Part shown: one piece after another, positions 18,572 through 26,664 of the stretch
Layout of the letters: each line of letters begins with the position of its first letter
How positions within the stretch are numbered: the first letter of the stretch is position 1
Assembly (NCBI GenBank): GCA_963973975.1
Contig: CAXBCF010000010.1
Location: 40,549-104,548 of the forward strand
Reading direction: 5' to 3'
DNA: 64,000 nt
From: UBA1494_A sp963973975
GTDB lineage: Bacteria > Bacteroidota > Bacteroidia > Flavobacteriales_E > Vicingaceae
Translations under genes and position numbers: made by a program
Notes under the pieces: model-generated
Told to the model about the DNA's origin: nothing
Database searches by the model: none
What the model saw: only the letters and a program-made list of their open reading frames with translations

Positions 18572-20188
18572 ATGATTGAAGCTCAAAATATCTCCCTGCA
18601 ATTTGGAAAGCGAATACTTTTCGATGAAGTTAACATTAAATTCACTGGCGACAATTGCTATGGGATTATTGGAGCCAATGGTGCAGGAAAATCTACTTTT
18701 CTAAAAATTCTTTCTGGTGAAATTGAACCAAATTCTGGAAGGGTTTATTTAGAACCAGGAAAACGAATGGCGGTATTGAGTCAAAACCACTACGCTTTTG
18801 ACGAGCACACTGTTTTAGACACAGTTGTAATGGGACATCAGCAGCTCTGGAAAATAATGAAAGAGAAAGATGCCATTTATGCCAAAGAAGATTTCAGCGA
18901 AGCAGATGGATTAAAAGCTTCTGAACTAGAATCAGAGTTTGCTGAAATGGATGGATGGAATGCTGAATCTGATGCCGCTTCCTTATTAAGTGGATTGGGA
19001 ATTGAAGAAGCTGAGCATTACCTTTTGATGAAAGACTTGAGCGGAAATCAAAAAGTACGTGTTTTATTGGCGCAAGCTTTGTTTGGTAATCCTGATTTGT
19101 TGATTTTAGATGAGCCAACAAACGATTTAGATGTCAGAACCATTTCTTGGTTGGAGGATTTTTTACTCGATTTTAAAAATACGGTGATTGTAGTTTCTCA
19201 CGATCGTCACTTTTTAGATACCGTTTGTACCAACATCGTCGATATTGACTTTGGTAAAATGACAACTTATTCTGGAAACTACAGCTTTTGGTATGAGTCA
19301 TCTCAATTGGCTCTTCGTCAAAGACAAACTGCCAATAAAAAAGCGGAAGTCAAAAAGAAGGAATTACAAGAATTTGTCGCTCGATTTAGCGCCAACGCTT
19401 CTAAATCAAAACAAGCAACTTCAAGAAAGAAATTATTGGATAAAATCAATTTAGATGATATAAAACCATCTTCTAGAAGGTATCCGGGAATTATTTGGAA
19501 ACAAGGACGCGATGCAGGGAATCAAATTCTTCGAGTAGAGCAATTGGCCTACAAAAGTTCAGATGGAGAATTCCTTTTTAAAGACATCAACATCAATGTA
19601 AATAAAGGAGATAAAATCGCATTTGTCGGTGATTCAAGAGCCATCACTGCACTGTTTGAAATTATCAATAATAAAGCTAAAGCAACGGAAGGGGAGTTTG
19701 AATTTGGTCAAACAATTACAACTGCTTACCTACCAAATGATAACTCTAGTTATTTCGATACAAAAATCAATTTAATAGATTGGTTGCGACAGTACACAGT
19801 TAACGATGAAGAAAAAGACGAGGTATTTATTCGAGGATTTCTTGGCAAAATGCTTTTCTCAGGTGAAGAAGTTTTGAAAAGTGCCAAGGTGCTTTCAGGA
19901 GGTGAAAAAATGCGCTGCATGTTGTCAAAAATGATGCAAGCTGAAGCCAACTTCTTGATTTTCGATGAGCCAACGAATCACTTAGATTTGGAATCGATTA
20001 CCGCTTTGAACAACTCCTTAATCAACTTTCCGGGTACAATTCTTTTTACATCTCATGACCACACTTTTACCCAAACAATTGCCAACCGGATCATCGAATT
20101 ATCTCCAAATGGCATGTTGGATAAAGTAATGACTTATGATGATTACCTTGAAAGTGCAAAAATTGCAGTTCAACGAGAAGGATTGTAA
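18572..20188 (+). CDS. ABC-F family ATPase (YbiT/EttA-like) with a degenerate second Walker A
   Basis: A soluble tandem-ATPase protein of the ribosome-associated ABC-F family, without membrane segments. NBD1 is intact: Walker A GANGAGKST (34-42), signature LSGNQ (156-160), Walker B LLILDEPTNDLD (176-187) and the switch His in SHDRHF. A charged linker of about 245-300 (KKAEVKKKELQEF) fits the P-site tRNA interaction motif. NBD2 keeps the signature LSGGEK (441-446) and Walker B FLIFDEPTNHLD (461-472), but its Walker A reads GDSRAITAL (353-361), with no GK(S/T). Site 2 probably cannot bind nucleotide through a P-loop Lys. Translation regulation is inferred from the family. Confidence 0.9.
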   Translation: MIEAQNISLQFGKRILFDEVNIKFTGDNCYGIIGANGAGKSTFLKILSGEIEPNSGRVYLEPGKRMAVLSQNHYAFDEHTVLDTVVMGHQQLWKIMKEKDAIYAKEDFSEADGLKASELESEFAEMDGWNAESDAASLLSGLGIEEAEHYLLMKDLSGNQKVRVLLAQALFGNPDLLILDEPTNDLDVRTISWLEDFLLDFKNTVIVVSHDRHFLDTVCTNIVDIDFGKMTTYSGNYSFWYESSQLALRQRQTANKKAEVKKKELQEFVARFSANASKSKQATSRKKLLDKINLDDIKPSSRRYPGIIWKQGRDAGNQILRVEQLAYKSSDGEFLFKDININVNKGDKIAFVGDSRAITALFEIINNKAKATEGEFEFGQTITTAYLPNDNSSYFDTKINLIDWLRQYTVNDEEKDEVFIRGFLGKMLFSGEEVLKSAKVLSGGEKMRCMLSKMMQAEANFLIFDEPTNHLDLESITALNNSLINFPGTILFTSHDHTFTQTIANRIIELSPNGMLDKVMTYDDYLESAKIAVQREGL

Positions 20189-20426
20189 AATCTTAAAGGC
20201 TAAACCAAATTGCTTTCATGTTTGTTTCTAAAATAGAAATCGATTTAACTACTTGATTTTAAATTGTTTTTTTCAAATAAAGCTATTTCAATTGAGTTAT
20301 TTAAATCAATGGGGGTTCTTTTTAAAAATGTATATTTTTCATTTTTTTCGCCGTGAAAAAAACGAAACAAAAAAAACTCGTCCTTTGAATTTTTATTTTT
20401 TCCAAATTTTATAAATCCTAAGTTCA

Positions 20427-20506
20427 GCCGAGTGATCTTCCATCACAGATGGAAGCTTCTCGGTTTCTCTAAGAATTTATTTCATTTTCCAAAAAACAAA
20501 TTCTAG
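20427..20506. other. Two consecutive hairpins, possible structured RNA
   Basis: Hairpin 1: outer arms GCCGAG (20427-20432) / CTCGGT (20459-20464) and inner arms CTTCCATC (20437-20444) / GATGGAAG (20448-20455) around an ACA loop. Hairpin 2: CTAAGAATTT (20469-20478) with AAATTCTAG (20498-20506), one bulge. There is no T tract, so neither is an ordinary terminator. Confidence 0.4.
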
Positions 20507-20628
20507 GGACAGCTTAAAAATCAACATACGTTTTATAAAAATATTTTTTTTCGGACACTTGTGAATTTATTTATAAACAGCTGTTGAAAAAATACTATTT
20601 TTTTAAGCAATGCGTTTTAAAAACAAAC

Positions 20629-20636
20629 TAACTTTG
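20629..20636 (+). promoter_or_regulatory. Putative -7 promoter box for pckA
   Basis: TAACTTTG matches TAnnTTTG, 72 bp upstream of the pckA ATG. A transcript from here would not include the hairpins at 20427-20506. Confidence 0.45.
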
Positions 20637-20708
20637 CAGGTATATTAATCTATGATCACGGAAAAATTAATCTAATAATAAATTTTCGTATTAATCAAAA
20701 CTTAACTT

Positions 20709-22322
20709 ATGAATGAATTTGGTAGAAAAGCTGAGAAAGCTTCTATTTCTGCATTAGGGCTAGGAAACGTTGCTGCTGCATACTGGAACTTAGAACCTGC
20801 TCAATTGATTGAAGATAGCATTGTACGCGGCGAAGGAGTACTTGCAAACACAGGTGCTTTGGCAGTTGATACCGGAGAATTTACAGGCCGTTCTCCTAAA
20901 GATCGCTTTATTGTTGAAGATGCTATTACTAAAGATGCTGTATGGTGGGGAAACATCAACCTCAAATTTGACAGCCAAAAATTTGAAAACCTTTACAATC
21001 GAGTAACAGCATACTTATCTGGAAAAGAAGTTTATGTTAGAGATGCTTTTGCTTGCTCTTCTGAGCAATACAGGTTGAGTTTGCGCTTAGTATCTGAATT
21101 TCCATATTCTAGCTTATTTGCCTACAACATGTTCATTCGCCCAAGCATTGAAGAAATTGAAAACTTCGACGCTGAATGGAACATTATCTGCGCACCGGGA
21201 TTTTTAGCTGATCCTAAAATTGATGGAACGCGTCAACACAACTTTGCAGCAATCGATTTTACAAAAAAGATCTTGTTAATTGGTGGAACTGGTTATACCG
21301 GTGAAATTAAAAAAGGAATCTTTTCTGCCTTGAATTTCATTTTGCCTCATCAAAAAAATGTACTTCCAATGCATTGCTCTGCAAATGTTGGAAAAGATGG
21401 AGACACTTCTTTATTCTTTGGACTTTCAGGTACAGGAAAAACAACCCTTTCATCAGACCCCAATAGAAGATTAATTGGTGACGATGAGCATGGTTGGGAT
21501 GACAACTCTGTTTTCAACTTTGAAGGCGGTTGCTATGCAAAATGCATTGACTTAACTAGAGATAACGAACCACAAATTTATGATGCCATTAAGTTTGGCG
21601 CATTGTTGGAAAACATCAATTTTATAGATGGAACTACTGAGGTAGATTTCGAAGACAGTGAAAAAACTGAAAATACGCGTGTGAGTTATCCAATTCACCA
21701 CATCGACAACATTCAAGAAGGTTCTATTGGTGGACATCCAAAAAACATTTTTTACCTTACTTGCGATGCTTATGGCGTATTGCCTCCTATTTCAAAATTG
21801 ACGAAAGGTCAAGCAATGTATCATTTTATTTCAGGATATACTGCTAAAGTTGCAGGAACTGAAGCTGGCATTACAGAACCACAAAGAGCATTTTCAGCTT
21901 GCTTTGGCGCACCTTTTATGCCATTGCATCCAACAAAATATGCTGAAATGCTAGGTAGTAAAATCGACAAGCACAATGTGAATGTTTGGTTAATCAACAC
22001 TGGATGGTCTGGTGGTGAATATGGTGTAGGTTCAAGAATTAAATTGAAATACACTCGTGAAATGATTACCGCAGCCTTAAAAGGCGACTTGAATGATGTA
22101 AGTTATGATACCCACGAAGTTTTTGGTTTAGCAATGCCTACAGCTTGTCCAAATGTGCCAGAGGAGATTCTAAATCCTAAAAACACATGGACTGATAAAA
22201 ATGCTTATGATTTAAAAGCAAGTTTATTAGCTGCTGCATTTGTTGAGAATTTTGAAAAATTCGCTACCGATGCAAACGATGAAATTCTTGAAGCTGCTCC
22301 GAAAGTAACTTCAATGGCTTAA
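20709..22322 (+). CDS. pckA: Phosphoenolpyruvate carboxykinase (ATP)
   Basis: Converts oxaloacetate and ATP to phosphoenolpyruvate and CO2, the first committed step of gluconeogenesis. Signatures are GRSPKDRF (60-67, substrate loop), the P-loop GLSGTGKTTLS (238-248) and the metal-binding IGDDEHGWDD (256-265), in the right order. The length of 537 residues is the standard size. It is a single-gene unit with its own terminator. The long AT-rich leader region with hairpins suggests regulation, though none is proven. Confidence 0.96.
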   Translation: MNEFGRKAEKASISALGLGNVAAAYWNLEPAQLIEDSIVRGEGVLANTGALAVDTGEFTGRSPKDRFIVEDAITKDAVWWGNINLKFDSQKFENLYNRVTAYLSGKEVYVRDAFACSSEQYRLSLRLVSEFPYSSLFAYNMFIRPSIEEIENFDAEWNIICAPGFLADPKIDGTRQHNFAAIDFTKKILLIGGTGYTGEIKKGIFSALNFILPHQKNVLPMHCSANVGKDGDTSLFFGLSGTGKTTLSSDPNRRLIGDDEHGWDDNSVFNFEGGCYAKCIDLTRDNEPQIYDAIKFGALLENINFIDGTTEVDFEDSEKTENTRVSYPIHHIDNIQEGSIGGHPKNIFYLTCDAYGVLPPISKLTKGQAMYHFISGYTAKVAGTEAGITEPQRAFSACFGAPFMPLHPTKYAEMLGSKIDKHNVNVWLINTGWSGGEYGVGSRIKLKYTREMITAALKGDLNDVSYDTHEVFGLAMPTACPNVPEEILNPKNTWTDKNAYDLKASLLAAAFVENFEKFATDANDEILEAAPKVTSMA

Positions 22323-22349
22323 TTTCAATTTAAAATTATACTACTAAAA

Positions 22350-22378
22350 AAGCCACGGGTCTACTGTGGCTTTTTTTA
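22350..22378 (+). terminator. Intrinsic terminator after pckA
   Basis: Stem AAGCCAC / GTGGCTT with a 9-nt loop runs into TTTTTTT, starting 28 bp after the pckA stop. Confidence 0.85.
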
Positions 22379-22402
22379 TACACCTTCAATTCGAAAATAA
22401 AA

Positions 22403-23383
22403 ATGCTTTGTATTAACCATCATTCCATTGATCCTTATTTCAATATTGCGGCAGACGAATATATTTTCAAACACCTTCAAGAAGATTGTTTCATGCTTTG
22501 GAGAAACGACAATGCCATTATTGTTGGGAAACACCAAAACACCATGGCAGAAATCAACGTAGATTATGTGAAAGAAAAAGGCATTAAAGTGGTTAGGCGA
22601 CTTTCAGGTGGTGGTGCAGTTTTTCATGACTTAGGAAATTTAAATTTTTCATTTACTAGAACTGGAGAAAATACAGAGGTTGTAGATTTTAAACGCTACA
22701 CCTTACCAATTTTAGAAGTGCTTCAGCAATTGGGCATTGATGCAAAGTTTGAAGGCAGAAATGATTTAACCATTGATGGAAAAAAGTTTTCAGGCAATGC
22801 AGAACACGTTTTTAAAAATAAGGTGTTACACCATGGAACGATTCTATTCTCATCAGAAATGAAAGATGTGAGTGGCGCATTGAAAATAAGTCCGTTAAAA
22901 TACAAAGACCGAGCGGTGAAATCTATTCCGAAAAGGGTAACCAATGTTTCTGAGCACTTGAAGGAAAAAATAAGTTTGGAGGACTTTCGTGAAAAAATTA
23001 TCGCCCATATTTTAGCGAGCTACGAAGATTGTAAACCCTATGAATTTACCAAGGAAGACATTGAAGCGATTGAAAAAATAAAAGAAGAGAAATATGCCAA
23101 ATGGGAATGGAATTATGGGCATTCTCCCAACTACAATTTTCGCCAAGGAGTGAGAACAAAAGGCGGAACTTTAGAAATGAACTTAGAAGTTAAAAAAGGA
23201 ATAATTCAAGAAGCTAAAATATTCGGCGATTTTTTTGGGACCAAGCCTATTGAAGACATTGAAGCAGCATTGCAAGGAGTCGCTCACGATCAAGACCAAC
23301 TGAGAGAAAAGCTCAATAGCTTTAAACTTGAGGCCTATTTTCACCAAATGACCATTGATGATTTGATGAGTGCTTTGTTTTAG
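22403..23383 (+). CDS. lplA: Lipoate-protein ligase A
   Basis: Activates free lipoate with ATP and attaches it to lipoyl domains of 2-oxoacid dehydrogenases and the glycine cleavage system. The catalytic-core motif RRLSGGGAVFHD (65-76) and the following LGNLNFSF are diagnostic. DGKKFSGNAEHV (about 126-137) holds the conserved Lys of the LplA/LipB fold. The length of 326 residues includes the C-terminal accessory domain (from about 250). A lipoyl-dependent E1 component is encoded at 30512, which fits functionally though not as an operon. Confidence 0.92.
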   Translation: MLCINHHSIDPYFNIAADEYIFKHLQEDCFMLWRNDNAIIVGKHQNTMAEINVDYVKEKGIKVVRRLSGGGAVFHDLGNLNFSFTRTGENTEVVDFKRYTLPILEVLQQLGIDAKFEGRNDLTIDGKKFSGNAEHVFKNKVLHHGTILFSSEMKDVSGALKISPLKYKDRAVKSIPKRVTNVSEHLKEKISLEDFREKIIAHILASYEDCKPYEFTKEDIEAIEKIKEEKYAKWEWNYGHSPNYNFRQGVRTKGGTLEMNLEVKKGIIQEAKIFGDFFGTKPIEDIEAALQGVAHDQDQLREKLNSFKLEAYFHQMTIDDLMSALF

Positions 23384-23553
23384 GGTATTTTTGAATTAGT
23401 TGATAAAGTTGAATATGTAGTAGCTTCATCTATTGAGATTACTTCGTCTGTAAAAATTATATTACTACTTTTTATAGCATCATCAATTAATCTTACGGTA
23501 AAGCCATAAAAGTATGATTTTAACCCGTACTTTCTTTTCGTCCGTACGTTAAG

Positions 23554-23623
23554 GCAGCCATACTCTTTGGTAAGTTTTGGCTTGTGCGGCTGCTTAGAGA
23601 GACTTGCCAATGTGTATGGTTGT
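23554..23623. repeat. Long imperfect hairpin at the island edge
   Basis: Outer arm 23554-23563 pairs with 23614-23623 over 10 bp (core CCATAC / GTATGG, wobbles outside). After a symmetric 3x3 internal loop, TTGGTAAGT (23567-23575) pairs with ACTTGCCAA (23602-23610) through one G-U. A 26-nt apical region remains. It resembles a REP-like or recombination-site fold more than a terminator. Confidence 0.55.
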
Positions 23624-23668
23624 GATGTATGGAAAAGATTTTTTTTTGGAAAGGTATGAAATTATTTA

Positions 23669-23710
23669 GTATTTTTGACAAAGTTTGACAAGTCTTATTT
23701 TGTAAAATAC
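23669..23710 (+). promoter_or_regulatory. Promoter and candidate operator of the R-M control gene
   Basis: A -7 box TATTTTTG (23670-23677) is embedded in an imperfect inverted repeat, GTATTTTTGACAAA (left) with TTTGTAAAATAC (right, 23699-23710). TTTGACAA also occurs twice in direct orientation (23674-23681 and 23684-23691). This is a natural binding site for the downstream XRE protein. Confidence 0.4.
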
Positions 23711-23713
23711 AAT

Positions 23714-24031
23714 ATGAATTTAGAAATTTCGATTGGAAAGTTTTTTAGAGAATTAAGAAATGAGCGTAAAGAAACTTTACATCAGGTTGCTGTCGGAACC
23801 GATATTGATTCTCCTTTATTAAGTAAAATAGAACGAGGTGAGCGATTGCCTACATCAGAGCAATTAAAAAAACTTTCCGTATACTATGACGTGCCGGAGG
23901 AAGAGTTAAGAGTCAAACATACTGCTGAAAAAATTTTAAAAGAGTATGGTGCAAACGAAACTACTTATGATGCGATACAACTTGTTAATGAACAATTAAC
24001 TAATTACGCTAAAAATAATAAACAGAAATAA
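23714..24031 (+). CDS. XRE-family control protein of the R-M system
   Basis: 105 residues from the ATG at 23714; the frame extends 13 codons upstream to a TTG at 23675, but that overlaps the promoter box. Residues 5-60 form an XRE helix-turn-helix (IGKFFRELRNERKETLHQVA, then DSPLLSKIERGERLP). The helical tail ends in YAKNNKQK. It is the first gene of an operon with two methyltransferases, only 2 bp from the next GTG start. Small XRE proteins in this position (C proteins) time expression of restriction genes; that role is inferred from context. Confidence 0.8.
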   Translation: MNLEISIGKFFRELRNERKETLHQVAVGTDIDSPLLSKIERGERLPTSEQLKKLSVYYDVPEEELRVKHTAEKILKEYGANETTYDAIQLVNEQLTNYAKNNKQK

Positions 24032-24033
24032 TT

Positions 24034-26664
24034 GTGAAGCAGAAAATCAAAAGTCTAATTGCATACTTCATTGGAAGTTTAAGTCCAATGGAGAAGAAAA
24101 TTCCTTTGCAGGACTTGAGCATATATTTTTCTGTCCTGATAGCAACTTTCACATTGAGAAAGAAGCAAAGTAAAACTGACAAAGTGGAAATATCTTTTAC
24201 GAATTTTCATTCTGAGTTCGAAACAGAAATTCAACTTGTCAAACAAAGATTTCCTGAAATTTTTAAAATATTTCTTGCAACAGCACCTCAACTTAATACA
24301 GAGCTGCTTTATTCTGTGTTTGAAAAACTGAAAATTGTTTTTGAAAAAACTGATGACGATGTTGATAATATTATTTCATGGTCGTATCAGTTTTTGAAAA
24401 AGGACTTGGAGAAACTTGCTTTCAAGAGAATTGGAAAAAATAACGCAAAAATTGAAAATTCGGATTTGCTTTTCACCACTCAGTTTTTTACTGATAAATA
24501 CATGGTGAAATATTTAGTGAATGAATCTTTGTCTGGCTTTGATAAAAGCGATATTCAAAAAGTAGTTGTGATTGATTCCGCTACAGGTGGCGGTAATTTC
24601 CTGAATTATTCTTTTGAACGCCTTTATGAACTTTACAAAACGTCAAAACCGAATTGGTCAAACCAAAAGATTGTTGATACGATTTTGAATAGTTCAATTG
24701 TCGGTTACGATTTGGATTCAAACCTCTCTAAAATTGCTTCACTGTCTTTGTTTGTTAAAGCTTGCGATTATGCCATTCCGAGTAAATCAACTCATATTAA
24801 AATATTTGGTGGAGTTGCAAATGACAAATTAGGTTTCTTGAATCCTCAAGTTACTTCAAACTCAATTGCCAGAACAAGTTTCAAAACTCAATTGGAGAAA
24901 CTCAATAGAGAGAAAAAGACTAAAGTGTTCGTTACCAATCCTCCATTCATGGGCAAACGAGATATGGATACTTCACTAAAAAATTATTTACTCGCAAACT
25001 ATCCAGAAAGCAAAGGAGATTTGTGTGTGTCTTTTATTCAAAGAACTATTCAGTTGATGAATGACAAAGATGTTTTAGGAGTTGTGTCGCAAAACAACTG
25101 GATGTATTTGTCCTCACTCAAAGATTTCAGAAAAATATTTTTAGCAAATCAAACTTTAAAAGAGTGTATTGATTTAGGAAGCAATGCTTTTGAAGATATT
25201 AATGGAGAGAAAACTAATATTGCGTTGTGTGTTATCGGAAACTCTGAAATAAAATCTACAAGGTTCTACAATTTGAAGTTCAAAAATATTGCAGAGAAAA
25301 AAAGTTTAGTAACACAAAAAAATATTTCTGCTGAACTGACTTTTGAGCTAAACCAAAATCAGTTTTTAAAAAACAGTCATCTTGAATTTAACTATCAATT
25401 AGAACATCGGTTTGAAAACATTCAAGGGCTTCAACTTTATTCAGAGTTTGCAAATCCAATGCAGGGAACTTCAACTGGAAACAACAAAGAGTTTGTAAAA
25501 TTTGCTTGGGAAGTCAATGGAAGTCCTGACTGGAAATTGGTTAGCAAAGGCGGGGGGTTCTGCAAATGGGCTGGCTTGAATTATTACAAAGTTCATTGGG
25601 GAGAAAAAGCGGAAATTATAAAAGCAAATAAGGGAAGTGCATTAAGAAACATTGATAAGATTCCTTCAACTCAACTTGTTTACAGTGATACTGGAACTTT
25701 GGGTTTGAATGTCAGAATGCTGAAAGAGAATCAAGTTTTCATTGCATCAGGTCCAGGTATTCAAGTTTTAAAAGGAGATAAGTATGCTCACCTTGCCTTC
25801 TTGAATTCAAAGATTGCAACCTTCCTGTTGAAACTAATCAATCCAAAATTCACAATCAGTGCGGGTTACATTTCCAAAATTCCTGTCGCACCAAATATTT
25901 TAGATTCAAAATTCATTGCTGAGAAAAGCAAGAAATGTTTGGACTTAAAAGAAAAATATCTGCAAAAGAAATTACCAAACTTTGAGTTTCAACACTTCAA
26001 TTATTCTGCAATAAAAAATCTTGATTCGTTTCTTGAAAAGTTAATCCTTGAAGATATTGAAAGCGATTATCAACGACTTTTCTTGGAATCAAAAATTGAA
26101 CTTGAAATCAGAAAGCAATACAACTTCTGTTCAAAAGAATTGCAGGAAGTGAAAAGTGTTGTCGGTGAATCTCCTTTCTTCAACAAGAAAAAATCTTTGA
26201 AGGTAAATATAGAGCAATTAGATTTGCTTCTCTCTGGAAGTATTGATTTGAATTGCTTGTCAAAAAGCAGAGCAATCAATGGTTATTCGGTTGGTAGCGA
26301 AAGTGTGTTTGAAGATTTGTCCTACAAACTTGATGTAAACCCTAAACCGCTTTTTGATTATATCAAAAAGAATGTTTCTCAATTCAAAAGCACAAAAGCG
26401 AAATATTTTAATGACTTGCTTCACAAGATTATTTTGAATGAGTTGGGAGTAAAGCAAATTTCAATTTACAAGTTTGAAGTTTTTGATTTTTCAAAATTGA
26501 TTGAATCAATAAGGAAAAAATATATTTTCCTGAATAATCAAACTGATTTGACTGAACGAATTATTTCAATTCTTCAAACGCATCATAAGAGGAGCTTCTT
26601 CAACAAACCATTGGTTTATTTTTCCAATGAATCTTTAACTGTCGGACAAATTCACAATGGATAA
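24034..26664 (+). CDS. Large N6-adenine DNA methyltransferase, R-M modification subunit 1
   Basis: An 876-residue DNA methyltransferase with a GTG start. An N-terminal helical region (1-145) lacks any visible nuclease motif. Then come motif X-like FTTQFFTDKYMVKYL (147-161), motif I DSATGGGNF (181-189, SAM binding), motif II YDLD (225-228) and the catalytic motif IV NPPF (302-305), giving the N6-adenine amino-methyltransferase order of the Eco57I/type IIG family. The second half (about 400-640) looks like a target-recognition domain, including the KYAHLAFLNSKIATFLL and ISKIPVAP segments. It overlaps the next methyltransferase gene by 8 bp. It presumably protects one strand of the recognition site from the nuclease at 29060. 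Confidence 0.85.
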   Translation: MKQKIKSLIAYFIGSLSPMEKKIPLQDLSIYFSVLIATFTLRKKQSKTDKVEISFTNFHSEFETEIQLVKQRFPEIFKIFLATAPQLNTELLYSVFEKLKIVFEKTDDDVDNIISWSYQFLKKDLEKLAFKRIGKNNAKIENSDLLFTTQFFTDKYMVKYLVNESLSGFDKSDIQKVVVIDSATGGGNFLNYSFERLYELYKTSKPNWSNQKIVDTILNSSIVGYDLDSNLSKIASLSLFVKACDYAIPSKSTHIKIFGGVANDKLGFLNPQVTSNSIARTSFKTQLEKLNREKKTKVFVTNPPFMGKRDMDTSLKNYLLANYPESKGDLCVSFIQRTIQLMNDKDVLGVVSQNNWMYLSSLKDFRKIFLANQTLKECIDLGSNAFEDINGEKTNIALCVIGNSEIKSTRFYNLKFKNIAEKKSLVTQKNISAELTFELNQNQFLKNSHLEFNYQLEHRFENIQGLQLYSEFANPMQGTSTGNNKEFVKFAWEVNGSPDWKLVSKGGGFCKWAGLNYYKVHWGEKAEIIKANKGSALRNIDKIPSTQLVYSDTGTLGLNVRMLKENQVFIASGPGIQVLKGDKYAHLAFLNSKIATFLLKLINPKFTISAGYISKIPVAPNILDSKFIAEKSKKCLDLKEKYLQKKLPNFEFQHFNYSAIKNLDSFLEKLILEDIESDYQRLFLESKIELEIRKQYNFCSKELQEVKSVVGESPFFNKKKSLKVNIEQLDLLLSGSIDLNCLSKSRAINGYSVGSESVFEDLSYKLDVNPKPLFDYIKKNVSQFKSTKAKYFNDLLHKIILNELGVKQISIYKFEVFDFSKLIESIRKKYIFLNNQTDLTERIISILQTHHKRSFFNKPLVYFSNESLTVGQIHNG

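Larger units (their letters stand above)
20189..20708. other. 520-bp intergenic region before pckA
   Basis: A strongly AT-rich stretch without a credible ORF. It holds two adjacent hairpins (20427-20506) and, nearer pckA, a -7 box at 20629-20636. Nothing resembling a tRNA or known riboswitch was recognised. Confidence 0.5.
23384..23713. other. Left junction of the restriction-modification island
   Basis: A 330-bp gap between lplA and the control-protein gene. It holds a long hairpin (23554-23623), a -7 box (23670-23677) and an imperfect inverted repeat (23669-23710). An open frame on the minus strand (23380-23610) has only a TTG start and is not called as a gene. Confidence 0.5.

Noticed and set aside
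20427..20464. Hairpin 1 as the terminator of the ABC-F gene
   Set aside because: It is about 240 bp past the stop codon and lacks a following T tract.
23380..23610. 76-codon open frame on the minus strand between lplA and the R-M island
   Set aside because: It begins at a TTG inside the hairpin, ends inside the lplA end, has no recognisable motif or signal, and lies over structured sequence.
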